A stretch of DNA of 64,000 nucleotides from JABFXX01 sp036489755 (GTDB lineage Bacteria; Myxococcota_A; Polyangia; Haliangiales; Haliangiaceae), in contig DASXFD010000091.1 of the NCBI GenBank assembly GCA_036489755.1, positions 88,170-152,169 of the forward strand, written 5' to 3'. A program made the translations under genes and the position numbers. The notes beneath the pieces were generated by a model. The model was not told the origin of the DNA and ran no database searches. It saw only the letters and a program-made list of their open reading frames with translations. Position 1 is the stretch's first letter. The number at the start of each line of letters is the position of its first letter. Positions 55,801-63,188 of this stretch are shown here, in pieces.

Positions 55801-55945
55801 CTCCCACGGGATCGGCTCGGATAGTCAGCGGCCGTTCGCGCAGGTCATCGTGTTCGGTCTGATCTCGCGCGTCGCGCTGTCGATCTTCATCCTGCCGGTG
55901 CTCTATCGCGGGATCTCACGGCCGGGTGATCGCCTCGAAGTGTGA
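52862..55945 (+). CDS. Heavy-metal RND efflux pump (CusA/CzcA-type)
   Basis: The protein has 1027 residues, the standard size, with 12 membrane helices in two halves and two large periplasmic loops. The N-terminus LIQLALRQKFVVFALALATL and LPVDAYPDLSPPYVEIIT are hallmarks of the HME-RND subfamily. Helix 4 carries the proton-relay acidic residues DFGILVDAGVIMVENI, keeping both Asp and the Glu. The second-half helices contain ISVQTGVIFISHANKLRGAG. It exports metal ions across the outer membrane using the proton gradient. Metal specificity (Cu/Ag versus Zn/Co/Cd) cannot be read safely. Confidence 0.95.
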   Translation: MIHKLIQLALRQKFVVFALALATLGAGIWAFRALPVDAYPDLSPPYVEIITQWEGHASEEVERLITIPLETALNGAPRLVVMRSLSMYGLSDIILTFDDRSDPYFDREQIFQRMGEATLPSGVTPSMSPLFSPSGLIYRYVVQSPDRSPEELKVIQDWVLYRRYKSIPGIADDSGLGGATRQYQVVLDPNALNTYHVAVSDVVTALANNNQNAGGGFYQLGGQFYYVRGLGRLTDLGDIGNVVVATHSGVPIHVKSLGKVELGTAPRLGQFGYMDNDDAVEGVLFLRTGDPAQTVLERVRSMTKYLNEHVLPRDVKVKPYYDRTDLIHLTTHTVEHNLVFGVLLVTLILVLFLRSVRTGLIVASTIPLALATAFLLLHARHVPVNLLSLGAVDFGILVDAGVIMVENIYRVLGERRTGHDHAQIGSVVLGAAREVGRPIFYSTAVIVAAYLPIYVLTGPSSRLFVPMADTVVYALLGTLVFSLTLLPVLCVLVMHKGVRDQEGPLFGRFKRWYLRTLDRCLQWPRTTVAVCALTLAVSALTMFGIGSEFMPKLDEGALWVRATMPYTISFDESKKIPPQIRTILRSFPEVTIVADEHGRPDDGTDPTGFYNCEFYVGLRPSSEWPADAGDKADLVAAIQRRLSVFPGIIFNFTQPAEDAVDEASTGLKSSLAVKVFGSDLKKLETIAEQIKATIAKVRGIGDLTIVRELGQPSLDVKIDRQKVTRYGLDVATIDSLIESAVGGVPATQVIQGERQFDLVVRMDPRYRNNPEAIGRLLVTTPSGQRLPLSSFATLTVGQGATMIYREGSSRYIGVQYSITGRDLGSTVADARRAVARDVKLPQGYELQWGGEYRDYLAARAQMYVIIPLTLILIFFIIFALYGNLKYPALIAMSVFLTMPEGGLLALWAFHTNLSVSSALGFLALFGISVQTGVIFISHANKLRGAGMPIEDATRESAAVRLRPILITALVACVGLLPAAFSHGIGSDSQRPFAQVIVFGLISRVALSIFILPVLYRGISRPGDRLEV

Positions 55946-56067
55946 CGCGGGCGGCGCAGCTCAGTTATTCGTCGGCAGCCGCCGACGCGGCGCGAACGGC
56001 GTCGATCTGTGACGTGGTCGCGCTGCGCAGATCGTCGACGGCGACGACGGCATCAAAATCTACAACT

Positions 56068-56304
56068 CGGTCAAGGTCGAGCTCGTTCGGCTTCACGCCG
56101 CTCGAGTAGCTGACCCGCTGGCGCGTCGAGGTCGCGCGCGAGCTGCTCGTCGGCGGCGACCGCCGCATCGCCGAGGTCGCGAGCACCGTCGGCCATGAAT
56201 CGGAGAGCGCGTTCAGCGCCGCGTTCACGCGCATCGTCGGCGACCGCCCGGGCCACTACCGCGCCCGCGCCGACCGCGACGCCCGCGTCCGCGCCGGCCG
56301 ATGA
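56068..56304 (+). pseudogene. AraC-family regulator remnant with in-frame stop
   Basis: The plus frame reads FGFTPLE, then TAG at 56107-56109, then LTRWRVEVARELLVGGDRRIAEVASTVGHESESAFSAAFTRIVGDRPGHYRARA to TGA 56302-56304. This is the C-terminal half of an AraC DNA-binding domain; in intact members PLEYLTRWR is normal, so the stop replaces a Tyr (TAC to TAG). The N-terminal domain and first helix-turn-helix are missing. It lies between the RND pump and an intact AraC gene at 56458. Confidence 0.65.
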
Positions 56305-56432
56305 CCTCGCGTCGGAACCTCTGGAGCACGGTCGAAGTCGGCAACGCGTAGCGCGATGAGTTCGTCGGCTTCACGCCGAGCGCCAAGCAAGATCGGTACA
56401 ACTCGATGCTCTTCGCCGAATCGATCGGGTAG
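56301..56432 (+). pseudogene. Small decayed frame following the AraC remnant
   Basis: A frame beginning ATG 56301, overlapping the AraC stop (ATGA), reads SRRNLWSTVEVGNA, then TAG, then RDEFVGFTPSAKQDRYNSMLFAESIG to TAG 56430-56432. It looks like a short gene with one internal stop where Tyr would fit. The family is not recognised. The overlap suggests it was once co-translated with the AraC gene. Confidence 0.4.
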
Positions 56433-56457
56433 GCTTTCGAGCGAAACGAGCTTCGTG

Positions 56458-57447
56458 ATGGCGAAGGTGCACGGGATCTCGGTCGCGCTGCTGAGGCCGC
56501 TCGCGGAGTTGCTCGGCCGCCTCGACATCGACCCGGCCGAATTTCTCGACAGCTTCGGGGTCGATGCGCGCACCACGCCGAACACGTACATCGCCGGGTC
56601 GTTGGTGGACGAACGACTCGACGAGATCGCGCGAACGCGCGGCGATCCGACCTTCGCGCTGACGCTAGCGCGAAGGGCCGTGATTCGACCGCTCGGCTTG
56701 TTCAGCCACATGGTCTGGCTCAGTGGCACCGTGCGCGACGCGCTCGTTCGCGCAGTTCGGTTCTACGCGATGGTCACGCGCCGTACGACGCTGACGCTCG
56801 ACGACACCGGGCCTCGAGCCACGTTGCGACAACACGCCGTTCCCGGGATCGTGCGCGGCGCGATCCTCACCGAGTTCGCGTTCGCGTCACTCGTGTTGCG
56901 GGCGCAACGCGCGACGTCGGGGCGCTTCAAGCTGCTCGGTGCGACGTTTAGCCACGAGCGCGACCGCACGACGCGCGCCGCGTACGTCGCGTTGTTCGGC
57001 GTCCCCGTAAGCTTCGGTGCGCCGATCGACGAGGTCGCGTTCTCCGCCGACCAGCTCGATCTCGCGCTCGAGAGTGCAGACGAGGTGACGTCGGCAGCGC
57101 TCGAGGCCACGATCGGCCAGCTCACCGACGAGCCGCCACGCAGCGTGGTGTTCGATCGCGTGCGCCGCGTCGTCGTGGCGAGCTTGGACAAACCGGTATC
57201 GTTGACGAGCGTCGCGCGCCGGCTCGGCACGAGCGCGCGCACGCTCCGCCGTCAGCTCGAACGGGAAGGCCGATCGCTGCGCTCGATCGTCGACGACGTG
57301 CGGCACGAACGAGCCGACGAGCTCATCGCGAGCGGCACGCCGATCAAAGAGATCTCATTCGGTCTCGGGTTCTCCGAGCCCAGCGCGTTCAGCCGCGCGT
57401 ACAAGCGATGGACCGGCAGCGCGCCGAGGCCCACGCGGGTCAAGTGA
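56458..57447 (+). CDS. AraC-family transcriptional regulator
   Basis: The protein has 329 residues. The N-terminal Arabinose_bd-like domain (about 1-200: LAELLGRLDIDPAEFLDSFGVD, GDPTFALTLARRAVIRPLGLF) is followed by an intact AraC domain with two helix-turn-helix motifs (SVARRLGTSARTLRRQLEREG and IKEISFGLGFSEPSAFSRAYKRWTGSAP). ATG 56458 is the start; the ribosome site is weak, but no other in-frame start is better placed. It may regulate the esterase-like gene at 57502 or the efflux operon upstream; neither link is shown. Confidence 0.92.
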   Translation: MAKVHGISVALLRPLAELLGRLDIDPAEFLDSFGVDARTTPNTYIAGSLVDERLDEIARTRGDPTFALTLARRAVIRPLGLFSHMVWLSGTVRDALVRAVRFYAMVTRRTTLTLDDTGPRATLRQHAVPGIVRGAILTEFAFASLVLRAQRATSGRFKLLGATFSHERDRTTRAAYVALFGVPVSFGAPIDEVAFSADQLDLALESADEVTSAALEATIGQLTDEPPRSVVFDRVRRVVVASLDKPVSLTSVARRLGTSARTLRRQLEREGRSLRSIVDDVRHERADELIASGTPIKEISFGLGFSEPSAFSRAYKRWTGSAPRPTRVK

Positions 57448-57501
57448 TTGGCCCGTTCCGGTCATGGTGGAACGATCGGCGGCGGTGCTTCCATCCGCGC
57501 C

Positions 57502-58434
57502 ATGCGCTCCGTATTCACCGTCGGACTGGTCGGACTCGTCGGGCTCGTCGCGTGCGCCTCCAAATCCGAGACTGTAGGCGGTGATGCGTCGCCTGCCGGA
57601 TCCGGATCGGGATCCGGATCGACCATGACGCCCGATGCCGCCATGGTCATCGATTCGACCACGCCGGTGATCCCGCAGCCGACGGGCATATGCCCGACGA
57701 TCGCGAACGGCGACGTCACGTTCGCGCCAGCAGGGATTCCGCCGCGCAAGGTCAACCTCGCCTACGACGCGTCGAAGGTCGGCCATGGTGAGCTCATCTT
57801 CTATTGGTACGCGACCGGCAGCTCGACACTCGAGGCGGCCTATTCGCTCGGAGCCACCGAGACGGCGATCGAGCAAGCGGGCGGCATCATCGCGACGCCG
57901 TACGCCGACCCGACAGCGGGCGAGTTCGAGTGGTTCATCGTCAACATGAGCCCGAAGCTCGACGACTTCTTGGTCGCCGACGAAGTCGTCGCGTGTCTCG
58001 CGCAGGCGAAGATGATCGATCCGACGCACATCCACAGCATGGGCATGAGCGCCGGCGCGCTTCAGACCACCGCGGTGAGCTTCTTGCGGTCGTCGTACAT
58101 CGCGAGCGTCGCGACCTACTCCGGCGGAATTCCGCCCGGCTACACACCGGTGATCCAAGATCCCGATAACAAGTTTGCGGCACTGATCTTCGACGGCGGC
58201 TCGAACGACGACGTGTTCGGCGTCGACTTCGAGGCGGCGAGCATGCTGTACGAATCGACGCTCCAGAGCGCCGGGCACTTCGCGGCGATCTGCGATCACG
58301 GCATGGGCCACTCGATTCCACTGAATGCCGCGCCGAGCGTTGCGACGTTCTTCGCGGCGAATGGCTTCGGCGCCTGGCCGTCGCCGTACGCGTCTGGCCT
58401 GCCGGCGTCATTTCCGGCGTACTGCTCGCTCTGA
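57502..58434 (+). CDS. Secreted alpha/beta-hydrolase-fold lipoprotein (esterase/depolymerase-like)
   Basis: The protein has 310 residues. ATG 57502 gives a lipobox (VGLVACAS, Cys16), then a linker with a short Gly-Ser repeat (about 35-45). The catalytic elbow is GMSAG with Ser183; likely triad members are an Asp near FDGGSNDDVFG and His in DHGMGHSIP. The layout resembles polyhydroxybutyrate depolymerase/feruloyl esterase (LpqC-like) proteins. It would hydrolyse an ester outside the cell or at its surface. The substrate is not deducible. Confidence 0.85.
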   Translation: MRSVFTVGLVGLVGLVACASKSETVGGDASPAGSGSGSGSTMTPDAAMVIDSTTPVIPQPTGICPTIANGDVTFAPAGIPPRKVNLAYDASKVGHGELIFYWYATGSSTLEAAYSLGATETAIEQAGGIIATPYADPTAGEFEWFIVNMSPKLDDFLVADEVVACLAQAKMIDPTHIHSMGMSAGALQTTAVSFLRSSYIASVATYSGGIPPGYTPVIQDPDNKFAALIFDGGSNDDVFGVDFEAASMLYESTLQSAGHFAAICDHGMGHSIPLNAAPSVATFFAANGFGAWPSPYASGLPASFPAYCSL

Positions 58435-58621
58435 TACATGCTTCGCGACGCCGGCGGGACTGCGAACGCCTCGACGTTCGATCGTGCTGATCGTGCAAAG
58501 GCGTTGCTCGGAAGCGACTTCGGAACGTACACGCACCGCACGAGAGTCGGAACGAAGCGCTCGAGACTCTTCAACCGCTCCACGCAGATCGACAACATCA
58601 AACGGAAGATCGCGGACCTCG

Positions 58622-59167
58622 CTAGTCGGTGGCGATGCAGAACGCGTGGGCAACCGCGTCGGCGTGCATCGCGGCGACCACGGTCGCGCCGACGGACATG
58701 CCGAGATCCTCGAGCCAGCGCGACATCGTGCCGCGCTCGCGATGTGGGCGAGCAGCGACGGCGCGGCGAGCGAGCGGGTGATCACCTCGCTCGGCAACTC
58801 GGCGGTCGCGATCGTCGCGGCGTCGCCGGCCGGCGAGCGCGTCGAGCTCGCGCAGCTTGGCGGCAAACTCGAGCTCGAGCTGACGCGTGTCCACGCGCTC
58901 GGCCTTGGCGATCACGAGGCGACGGCGGGCGAGCTCGAACTCGAGTTGCAGCTGGCGATAGCCCTCGCGCAACGGATCATCAAAGCTCTTTGGGTCGCTG
59001 GGTGCGAGCATCGGGAGACTCGGCGAGCACCAACGTAAGACGGTCGCTTGGCCGCCATCGGTCAATGCTCTGAACGTTGCATCGCGAGGATCCTGGTTGC
59101 CGCAACCGGCGAGCGCGATCGCTGCGAGCGCTGAATCGCCCCCGCCGTACGGGCCCCGTTCGCGCAC
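58622..59167 (-). pseudogene. Frameshifted lipoprotein gene
   Basis: Coding-like sequence starts around GTG 59167: a hydrophobic signal with lipobox (LAAIALAGCGN). It then reads RDATFRALTDGGQATVLRWCSPSLP and a helical LREGYRQLQLEFELARRRLVIAKAERVDTRQLELEFAAKLRELDALAG. Near 58835 the sense shifts to another frame (GDAATIATAELPSEVITRSLAAPSLLAHIASAAR). Near 58730 it returns to the first frame (SRWLEDLGMSVGATVVAAMHADAVAHAFCIATD) and ends at the stop at 58622. Two compensating shifts suggest sequencing error or decay. No start with a good ribosome site is seen. Confidence 0.55.
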
Positions 59168-59188
59168 GGCTCGCGTACGCTGGCCGCC

Positions 59189-59917
59189 ATGATGCGAGTC
59201 CTGATCCTCGATCGAACGCATCGCGTACTGTGCGACGGCGACCACATCCTCGAGCTGTCGGTCGACGGCCCGCGGCCGCTGCGCACGGTCCATGTCGCGC
59301 TCGCGTCGCGCGGGCTCGTGCTGCCCGCGCCCGCCGGCTCGCGCGCGGGCCAGGATCACGGCCGCGACTTCGTGTTTCTGATCGATCACGTCCCTGCGCC
59401 CGCCGGTCTCGCGTGGCGACCGCTGCGTGACGCCAGTACGGATGGCGCCACGTGGCAGCTCTACGTCGAGCTCGTACTTGGCGGCTGGCCACCGCCGACC
59501 CGCGCCGTCGATGTGTGGTCGTTTGGCGACCGGCCCGAGTTGGCCGCGCAGCTCGTCCACCTCGTCGCGTGTGGCGCCAAACGCGTGACGATGGGCTGGA
59601 TCCAGGCCAGCGAGCGCGACGGAACACCGCTCGCGTACGAGGGCGGCGTCAGCATCGTCACCGACGGCTTCGGCTATCCACGCGTCGCGCTGCGTTCGGT
59701 AGAGGTCCGCACCGTGCCCTTCGGCGAGATCGATATCGCGTCCGCGGCAGGCGAGGGAGAAGGTGATCTGACCTACGGTGACTGGCGTGACGGCCACGTG
59801 CGGTACTTCACCGAGCAGGCCGCGAAGCACGAGCTCGCGTTCGACGATCGCTCACTGATCTCGGTCGAGCGGTTCGAGGTGCTCCACGTGATCGGCCGCG
59901 CCGATCGTTCGCTCTGA
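59189..59917 (+). CDS. ASCH-domain protein with an N-terminal extra domain
   Basis: The protein has 242 residues. The C-terminal ASCH domain (about 105-235) has WSFGDRPELAAQLVHLVACGAKRVTMGW, VTDGFGYPRVALRSVEVRTVPFGEID, and DGHVRYFTEQAAKH. ASCH proteins have a PUA-like fold and bind RNA or act as nucleoside-amidohydrolases in some families. The N-terminal 100 residues (LILDRTHRVLCDGDHILEL, DFVFLIDHV) look like a separate alpha/beta domain, possibly NUDIX-like, but lack a clear Nudix box. ATG 59189; ATG 59192 is equally possible. Confidence 0.8.
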   Translation: MMRVLILDRTHRVLCDGDHILELSVDGPRPLRTVHVALASRGLVLPAPAGSRAGQDHGRDFVFLIDHVPAPAGLAWRPLRDASTDGATWQLYVELVLGGWPPPTRAVDVWSFGDRPELAAQLVHLVACGAKRVTMGWIQASERDGTPLAYEGGVSIVTDGFGYPRVALRSVEVRTVPFGEIDIASAAGEGEGDLTYGDWRDGHVRYFTEQAAKHELAFDDRSLISVERFEVLHVIGRADRSL

Positions 59918-59985
59918 CCCGACGTGCGCGCTGGACCGGGCCCACGCTAGGCAGAGAATGGGCAGAGCAACCTGACCCGAAAACG

Positions 59986-60006
59986 AAAAAGGCAGCCTCA
60001 GCTGCC
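59986..60006 (-). terminator. Intrinsic terminator
   Basis: The inverted repeat GGCAGC-CTCA-GCTGCC lies at 59991-60006. On the minus strand it is followed by TTTTT (59990-59986), a complete rho-independent terminator for leftward transcription. It sits directly downstream of the tRNA-Ala 3' fragment (60014-60040), as expected for a tRNA gene's own terminator. It could also end rightward transcription of the ASCH gene, but no T run follows on that side. Confidence 0.85.
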
Positions 60007-60013
60007 TCTTAGG

Positions 60014-60040
60014 TGGTGGAGATAAGGGGGATCGAACCCG
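60014..60040 (-). pseudogene. tRNA-Ala 3'-end fragment (probable integration scar)
   Basis: On the minus strand this reads GGGTTCGATCCCCC, then TTATCTCCACCA. These are the T-arm loop and the 3' acceptor strand (TATCTCC) with discriminator A and CCA of a tRNA of the GGGGATA...-TATCTCCACCA type, i.e. tRNA-Ala. The rest of the tRNA (D arm, anticodon) is absent; the T-stem 5' side is only half matched. It is followed by an intrinsic terminator. This is the signature of an att half-site left by an element integrating in a tRNA 3' end. Confidence 0.7.
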
Positions 60041-60340
60041 ACGAAGAGTTGATCACTTTCACGCAGAGTTGCGTGGCCTTGCAGTGTTCCTCGTTGGTTA
60101 GCTCGATCCTCTGATCCGTCTGTGTCCGGCGTGATCGGTCCGGATCTGGCGGGGCGTGGAGCAAACGCGCCACGCGTTTTGTCGTCGAGAACGTTCGGCC
60201 GCAGTGTGATATCGGGAACGCGTGCCCGCTGAGCGTGCGGAAACGGCCGGAGAGCAAACTAGACTCATCATCGGTCGAAGGGCGTTTCCAGTCGCGGCGA
60301 CGCGTCGGCTCGCCGCGCAACTCCGACGCTGAGCTAGCGG
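60041..60340 (-). other. Gene-free region beside the tRNA fragment
   Basis: This 300-bp stretch between the tRNA-Ala scar and the HXXEE protein stop holds no convincing gene. An open minus frame (to 60009) runs through the tRNA fragment and lacks coding bias. If an integrated element once occupied the region, no integrase or mobility gene remains in it. Confidence 0.5.
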
Positions 60341-61021
60341 TCAAACGCGCGGCGCGTCGACGCGTGAGGTCGATCGCGCCTCTGGATCGATGTCGTAGGG
60401 GCCCATCTGCCGCTTCGTGAGCTGATAGGGCGAGCTCCGGTCGGCGGCGAGCCAGTTGGGAGCCACCACGCCGGCAGCGCCGAAGACGGCGAGCACGCCA
60501 AGCGACTTGAGCCAGTCGCCGCGGCTGATCCGCCCCTGCGCGCGAATCGCGCGGATGGATGCGATGCCGATCGGAACGTGAAGTAGGAACGCGGTCAAGA
60601 ATCCCGGACTGTACTTCGCGTGCACCGCGCGCGGCATGAGCACCCCGTGGGCGAAGGCCTGGAAGATGCCGAGCAGCGCGGGTGGCAGGGCCAGCCATTT
60701 GACCTTGGGGAAGATGATGGGGATCACGTAAAGGGTCGAGAAGCCAACGTTGGCGCACATCAAGCCCTGTGCGTTGAGCGGCCAATTGCGCGGATGCGTG
60801 CTTTTAAACATGCGATTGGCCTGCCCTGGGAAATATCCGGGCTCGACGTATTCCTCGAATTGATGGGCGGACATCGTCACCGAGTTCATGACCGCAAGCG
60901 CCCTGATGTTTGTCTTCCTACTTTTCCGCGTGAACGCCAGCACGCTCGCACCTGCCAATGTCATCGCCGCGACGGCGCCGACACGAGGCCATTCTTTGCG
61001 GAAGAAGTCGAAAACGCTCAT
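60341..61021 (-). CDS. HXXEE-domain membrane protein
   Basis: The protein has 226 residues. The signature is MSAHQFEEYVEPGYFPG (His53, Glu56, Glu57), the motif that names the HXXEE family of integral membrane proteins. Hydrophobic helices lie at about 15-30, 95-110, 115-130, 140-155 and 170-190. It may bind a metal or act as a membrane enzyme; the activity is unestablished. ATG 61021. It is divergent from the metallophosphoesterase with about 160 bp between starts. Confidence 0.85.
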   Translation of the reverse strand: MSVFDFFRKEWPRVGAVAAMTLAGASVLAFTRKSRKTNIRALAVMNSVTMSAHQFEEYVEPGYFPGQANRMFKSTHPRNWPLNAQGLMCANVGFSTLYVIPIIFPKVKWLALPPALLGIFQAFAHGVLMPRAVHAKYSPGFLTAFLLHVPIGIASIRAIRAQGRISRGDWLKSLGVLAVFGAAGVVAPNWLAADRSSPYQLTKRQMGPYDIDPEARSTSRVDAPRV

Positions 61022-61183
61022 AGGAACCTCGGGTCAGAGCAACTGCACGTCGCACACCGTCGTCGCGTCTGCGGCTTCGACAGTGGCGTTACCGAGCGCA
61101 TTCGCGCGCTTCAGAATTTCGCCGTGGCGCAGCGCCGCGCTGAGGTCGCGGAGCGAGAGCTGCCACCATGACTATACTCATCC

Positions 61184-62353
61184 ATGTCCTGGATCGGTCG
61201 CGTGATCGGGCTAGCCGTCTTCACGGGCATTGCGTTCTACGAGTGGCGACGGTTGGTCCACGACACGAGGCTGCGCGGCTGGGCGCGCGCGGCTGCGACG
61301 CTCGCGATCATCATCACCGTCGCACCGATGGTGGTCGCGAACGTGTTCGGGCGCGGCGGGCCGCCGAACATCATGGGTCCGCTTGCGTGGCCGGCATTTC
61401 TCGGATGGGCCGTGTTCGCGCTCGTGTTAATCGGGCTCGTGATTGTCGACGTCGTACGGCTCCTCGCGTGGATCGGCCGCCGTATCGCGCGGACGCCGCC
61501 GATGGATCCCGGAAGGCGCGCGGCGCTCGCGCGGATCACCGGTGGGACGGTGACCGCGCTGGTGGTCGGCGAGGTCGGTATCGGCGTCGGCAACGCGCTT
61601 CGTGACCCTGCGGTCGTCGACGTGCCGATCCAGCTGGCGCGCCTGCCGCACGCGTTCGAAGGCTTCACGATCGTGCAGCTCACGGATATTCATGTCGGAG
61701 CGACGATCGGCGGCGAGCTCGTCGCGAGCCTGGTCGCGCGTACGAACGCACTCCAGCCCGACCTGATCGCACTTACCGGCGACCTCGTCGATGGCACCGT
61801 CGATCAGCTGCGCGACGACCTCGCCGTGCTGCGCGAGTTACGCGCGCCGCACGGCGTGTTCTTCGTCACCGGCAACCACGAGTACTACGTCGGGGTCGAC
61901 GCGTGGGTCGCGTACATCGCCTCGCTCGGCATCCGCGTACTCCACAACGAACGCGTCGAGATCGCGTGCGACGGCGCTGCGTTCGACCTCGCCGGGATCG
62001 ATGATTACAGCGCCACCTCGTACGGGCCCGGCCATGGTCCCGATCTGACCGCAGCGCTCGCGGGTCGCGATCCCGAACGCGCGGTCGTTCTGCTCGCGCA
62101 TCAGCCGCGGCAGGTTCACGATGCTGCGCGCCACGGGGTCGATCTCCAGCTGTCCGGCCACACGCACGGCGGCCAGGTGTGGCCCTGGCACTACCTCGTG
62201 GCCGCGCAGCAAGGTGGCTTGCTCGCGGGCCGCTATCGCGAGGGCGACACCGAGCTGTACGTGAGTCGCGGCGCGGGCTACTGGGGACCTCCCGTGCGGT
62301 TCGCAGCGCCTTCGGAGATCACGCGCATCATCTTGCGCGCGCCGTCAGGCTAG
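61184..62353 (+). CDS. Membrane-anchored metallophosphoesterase (YkuE-like)
   Basis: The protein has 389 residues. It has three or four N-terminal membrane helices (about 5-20, 33-55, 65-95), then a calcineurin-like phosphoesterase domain on the cytoplasmic or extracytoplasmic side. The metal-binding motifs are in order: QLTDIHVG (Asp, His), TGDLVDG (Asp), TGNHEYY (Asn, His), LAHQPRQ and SGHTHGGQ (His). It is a two-metal-ion phosphodiesterase or phosphatase, probably on lipid or nucleotide substrates. YkuE and related enzymes share this layout. It is convergent with the SDR gene at 62369. Confidence 0.92.
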   Translation: MSWIGRVIGLAVFTGIAFYEWRRLVHDTRLRGWARAAATLAIIITVAPMVVANVFGRGGPPNIMGPLAWPAFLGWAVFALVLIGLVIVDVVRLLAWIGRRIARTPPMDPGRRAALARITGGTVTALVVGEVGIGVGNALRDPAVVDVPIQLARLPHAFEGFTIVQLTDIHVGATIGGELVASLVARTNALQPDLIALTGDLVDGTVDQLRDDLAVLRELRAPHGVFFVTGNHEYYVGVDAWVAYIASLGIRVLHNERVEIACDGAAFDLAGIDDYSATSYGPGHGPDLTAALAGRDPERAVVLLAHQPRQVHDAARHGVDLQLSGHTHGGQVWPWHYLVAAQQGGLLAGRYREGDTELYVSRGAGYWGPPVRFAAPSEITRIILRAPSG

Positions 62354-62368
62354 GTGACGAGTGGGGCG

Positions 62369-63109
62369 TTACCGCTGGTGCATGCGCTTCAGGATCTCGT
62401 CGATCTCGGCGCGTGAGGCGAGGCGTGCTTTTTCCGAGAAGCCGTAGCCGATCTCGAGGTCGCCACGTCCCAGGCTCTCCACTGCGGCGTCGCAGTACTC
62501 GTCGAGCGGGACGCCGCTCGTGTGAAGGCCGACGCCGCCGAGGTCGGTGTTCACCGCCGGTGGCACGAGCTCGATCACCTGGATCGGCGTCGAGGCGAGC
62601 TGCTGGCGTAGCGAGACCGTGAACGAATGCATCGCGGCTTTCGTCGCGGCATACACGGGCACGAACGCCGCGGGGATGAACGCGAGGCCCGAGGTGACGT
62701 TCACGATCACCGCGCGCTCGCGGGTGAGCAGGTGCGGAATGAAAAGCCGACACAGGTGCACCGGCGCATGGAAGTTGATCGCGATCTCGGCTTCGCATTC
62801 GGCCCACGCCTCTGCCTGCGGTAGCTGCACGCGGCGCTGAATCCCAGCGTTGTTGATGACGACGTCGAGCTGCGGATGCTCCCGCGTCACCCAACGCACC
62901 AGCTCCTCGCGGTCGGAGGCCTTGGCGACGTCGCACGCGTAGGTCACGAGTCCCGGCGTCGACTCTCGCGCGGCACGCAGCTTGTTCTCGTCACGTCCGC
63001 AGACGATGACCTTGCTCTCTGCCTGCGCGAACCGCTGCGCCAATCCCAGTCCAATGCCGGAGGCTCCACCGGTGATGAGCACGGTGTTCGAGTCGAGCTT
63101 CACGCGCAC
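62369..63109 (-). CDS. Short-chain dehydrogenase/reductase (DltE-like)
   Basis: The protein has 246 residues and starts at GTG 63109. The NAD(P)-binding motif is TGGASGIGLGLA, the NAG motif is NNAG, and the catalytic Ser lies in NVTSGLAF. The catalytic YxxxK reads YAATK. It is a classical SDR oxidoreductase of DltE-like sequence; the substrate is not evident. Its start lies 79 bp from the amidohydrolase ATG (63189) and reads the opposite way. Confidence 0.92.
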   Translation of the reverse strand: MRVKLDSNTVLITGGASGIGLGLAQRFAQAESKVIVCGRDENKLRAARESTPGLVTYACDVAKASDREELVRWVTREHPQLDVVINNAGIQRRVQLPQAEAWAECEAEIAINFHAPVHLCRLFIPHLLTRERAVIVNVTSGLAFIPAAFVPVYAATKAAMHSFTVSLRQQLASTPIQVIELVPPAVNTDLGGVGLHTSGVPLDEYCDAAVESLGRGDLEIGYGFSEKARLASRAEIDEILKRMHQR

Positions 63110-63188
63110 GACGGTATCGGGCTAGGCATGCATCGGCAAGCGCGTGGTAAGCGTTAGCCACCGAACAACTTCAATTCCGAGGTGAGCG

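Noticed and set aside
58438..58621. Short plus-strand gene downstream of the esterase-like lipoprotein
   Set aside because: The reading is protein-like, but the opposite-strand frame looks equally so, and there is no ribosome site.
60014..60400. tmRNA gene
   Set aside because: The TCTCCACCA-type 3' end first suggested tmRNA, but no resume tag or matching 5' GGGG arm is found in the region; the tRNA-Ala fragment explains the signal better.
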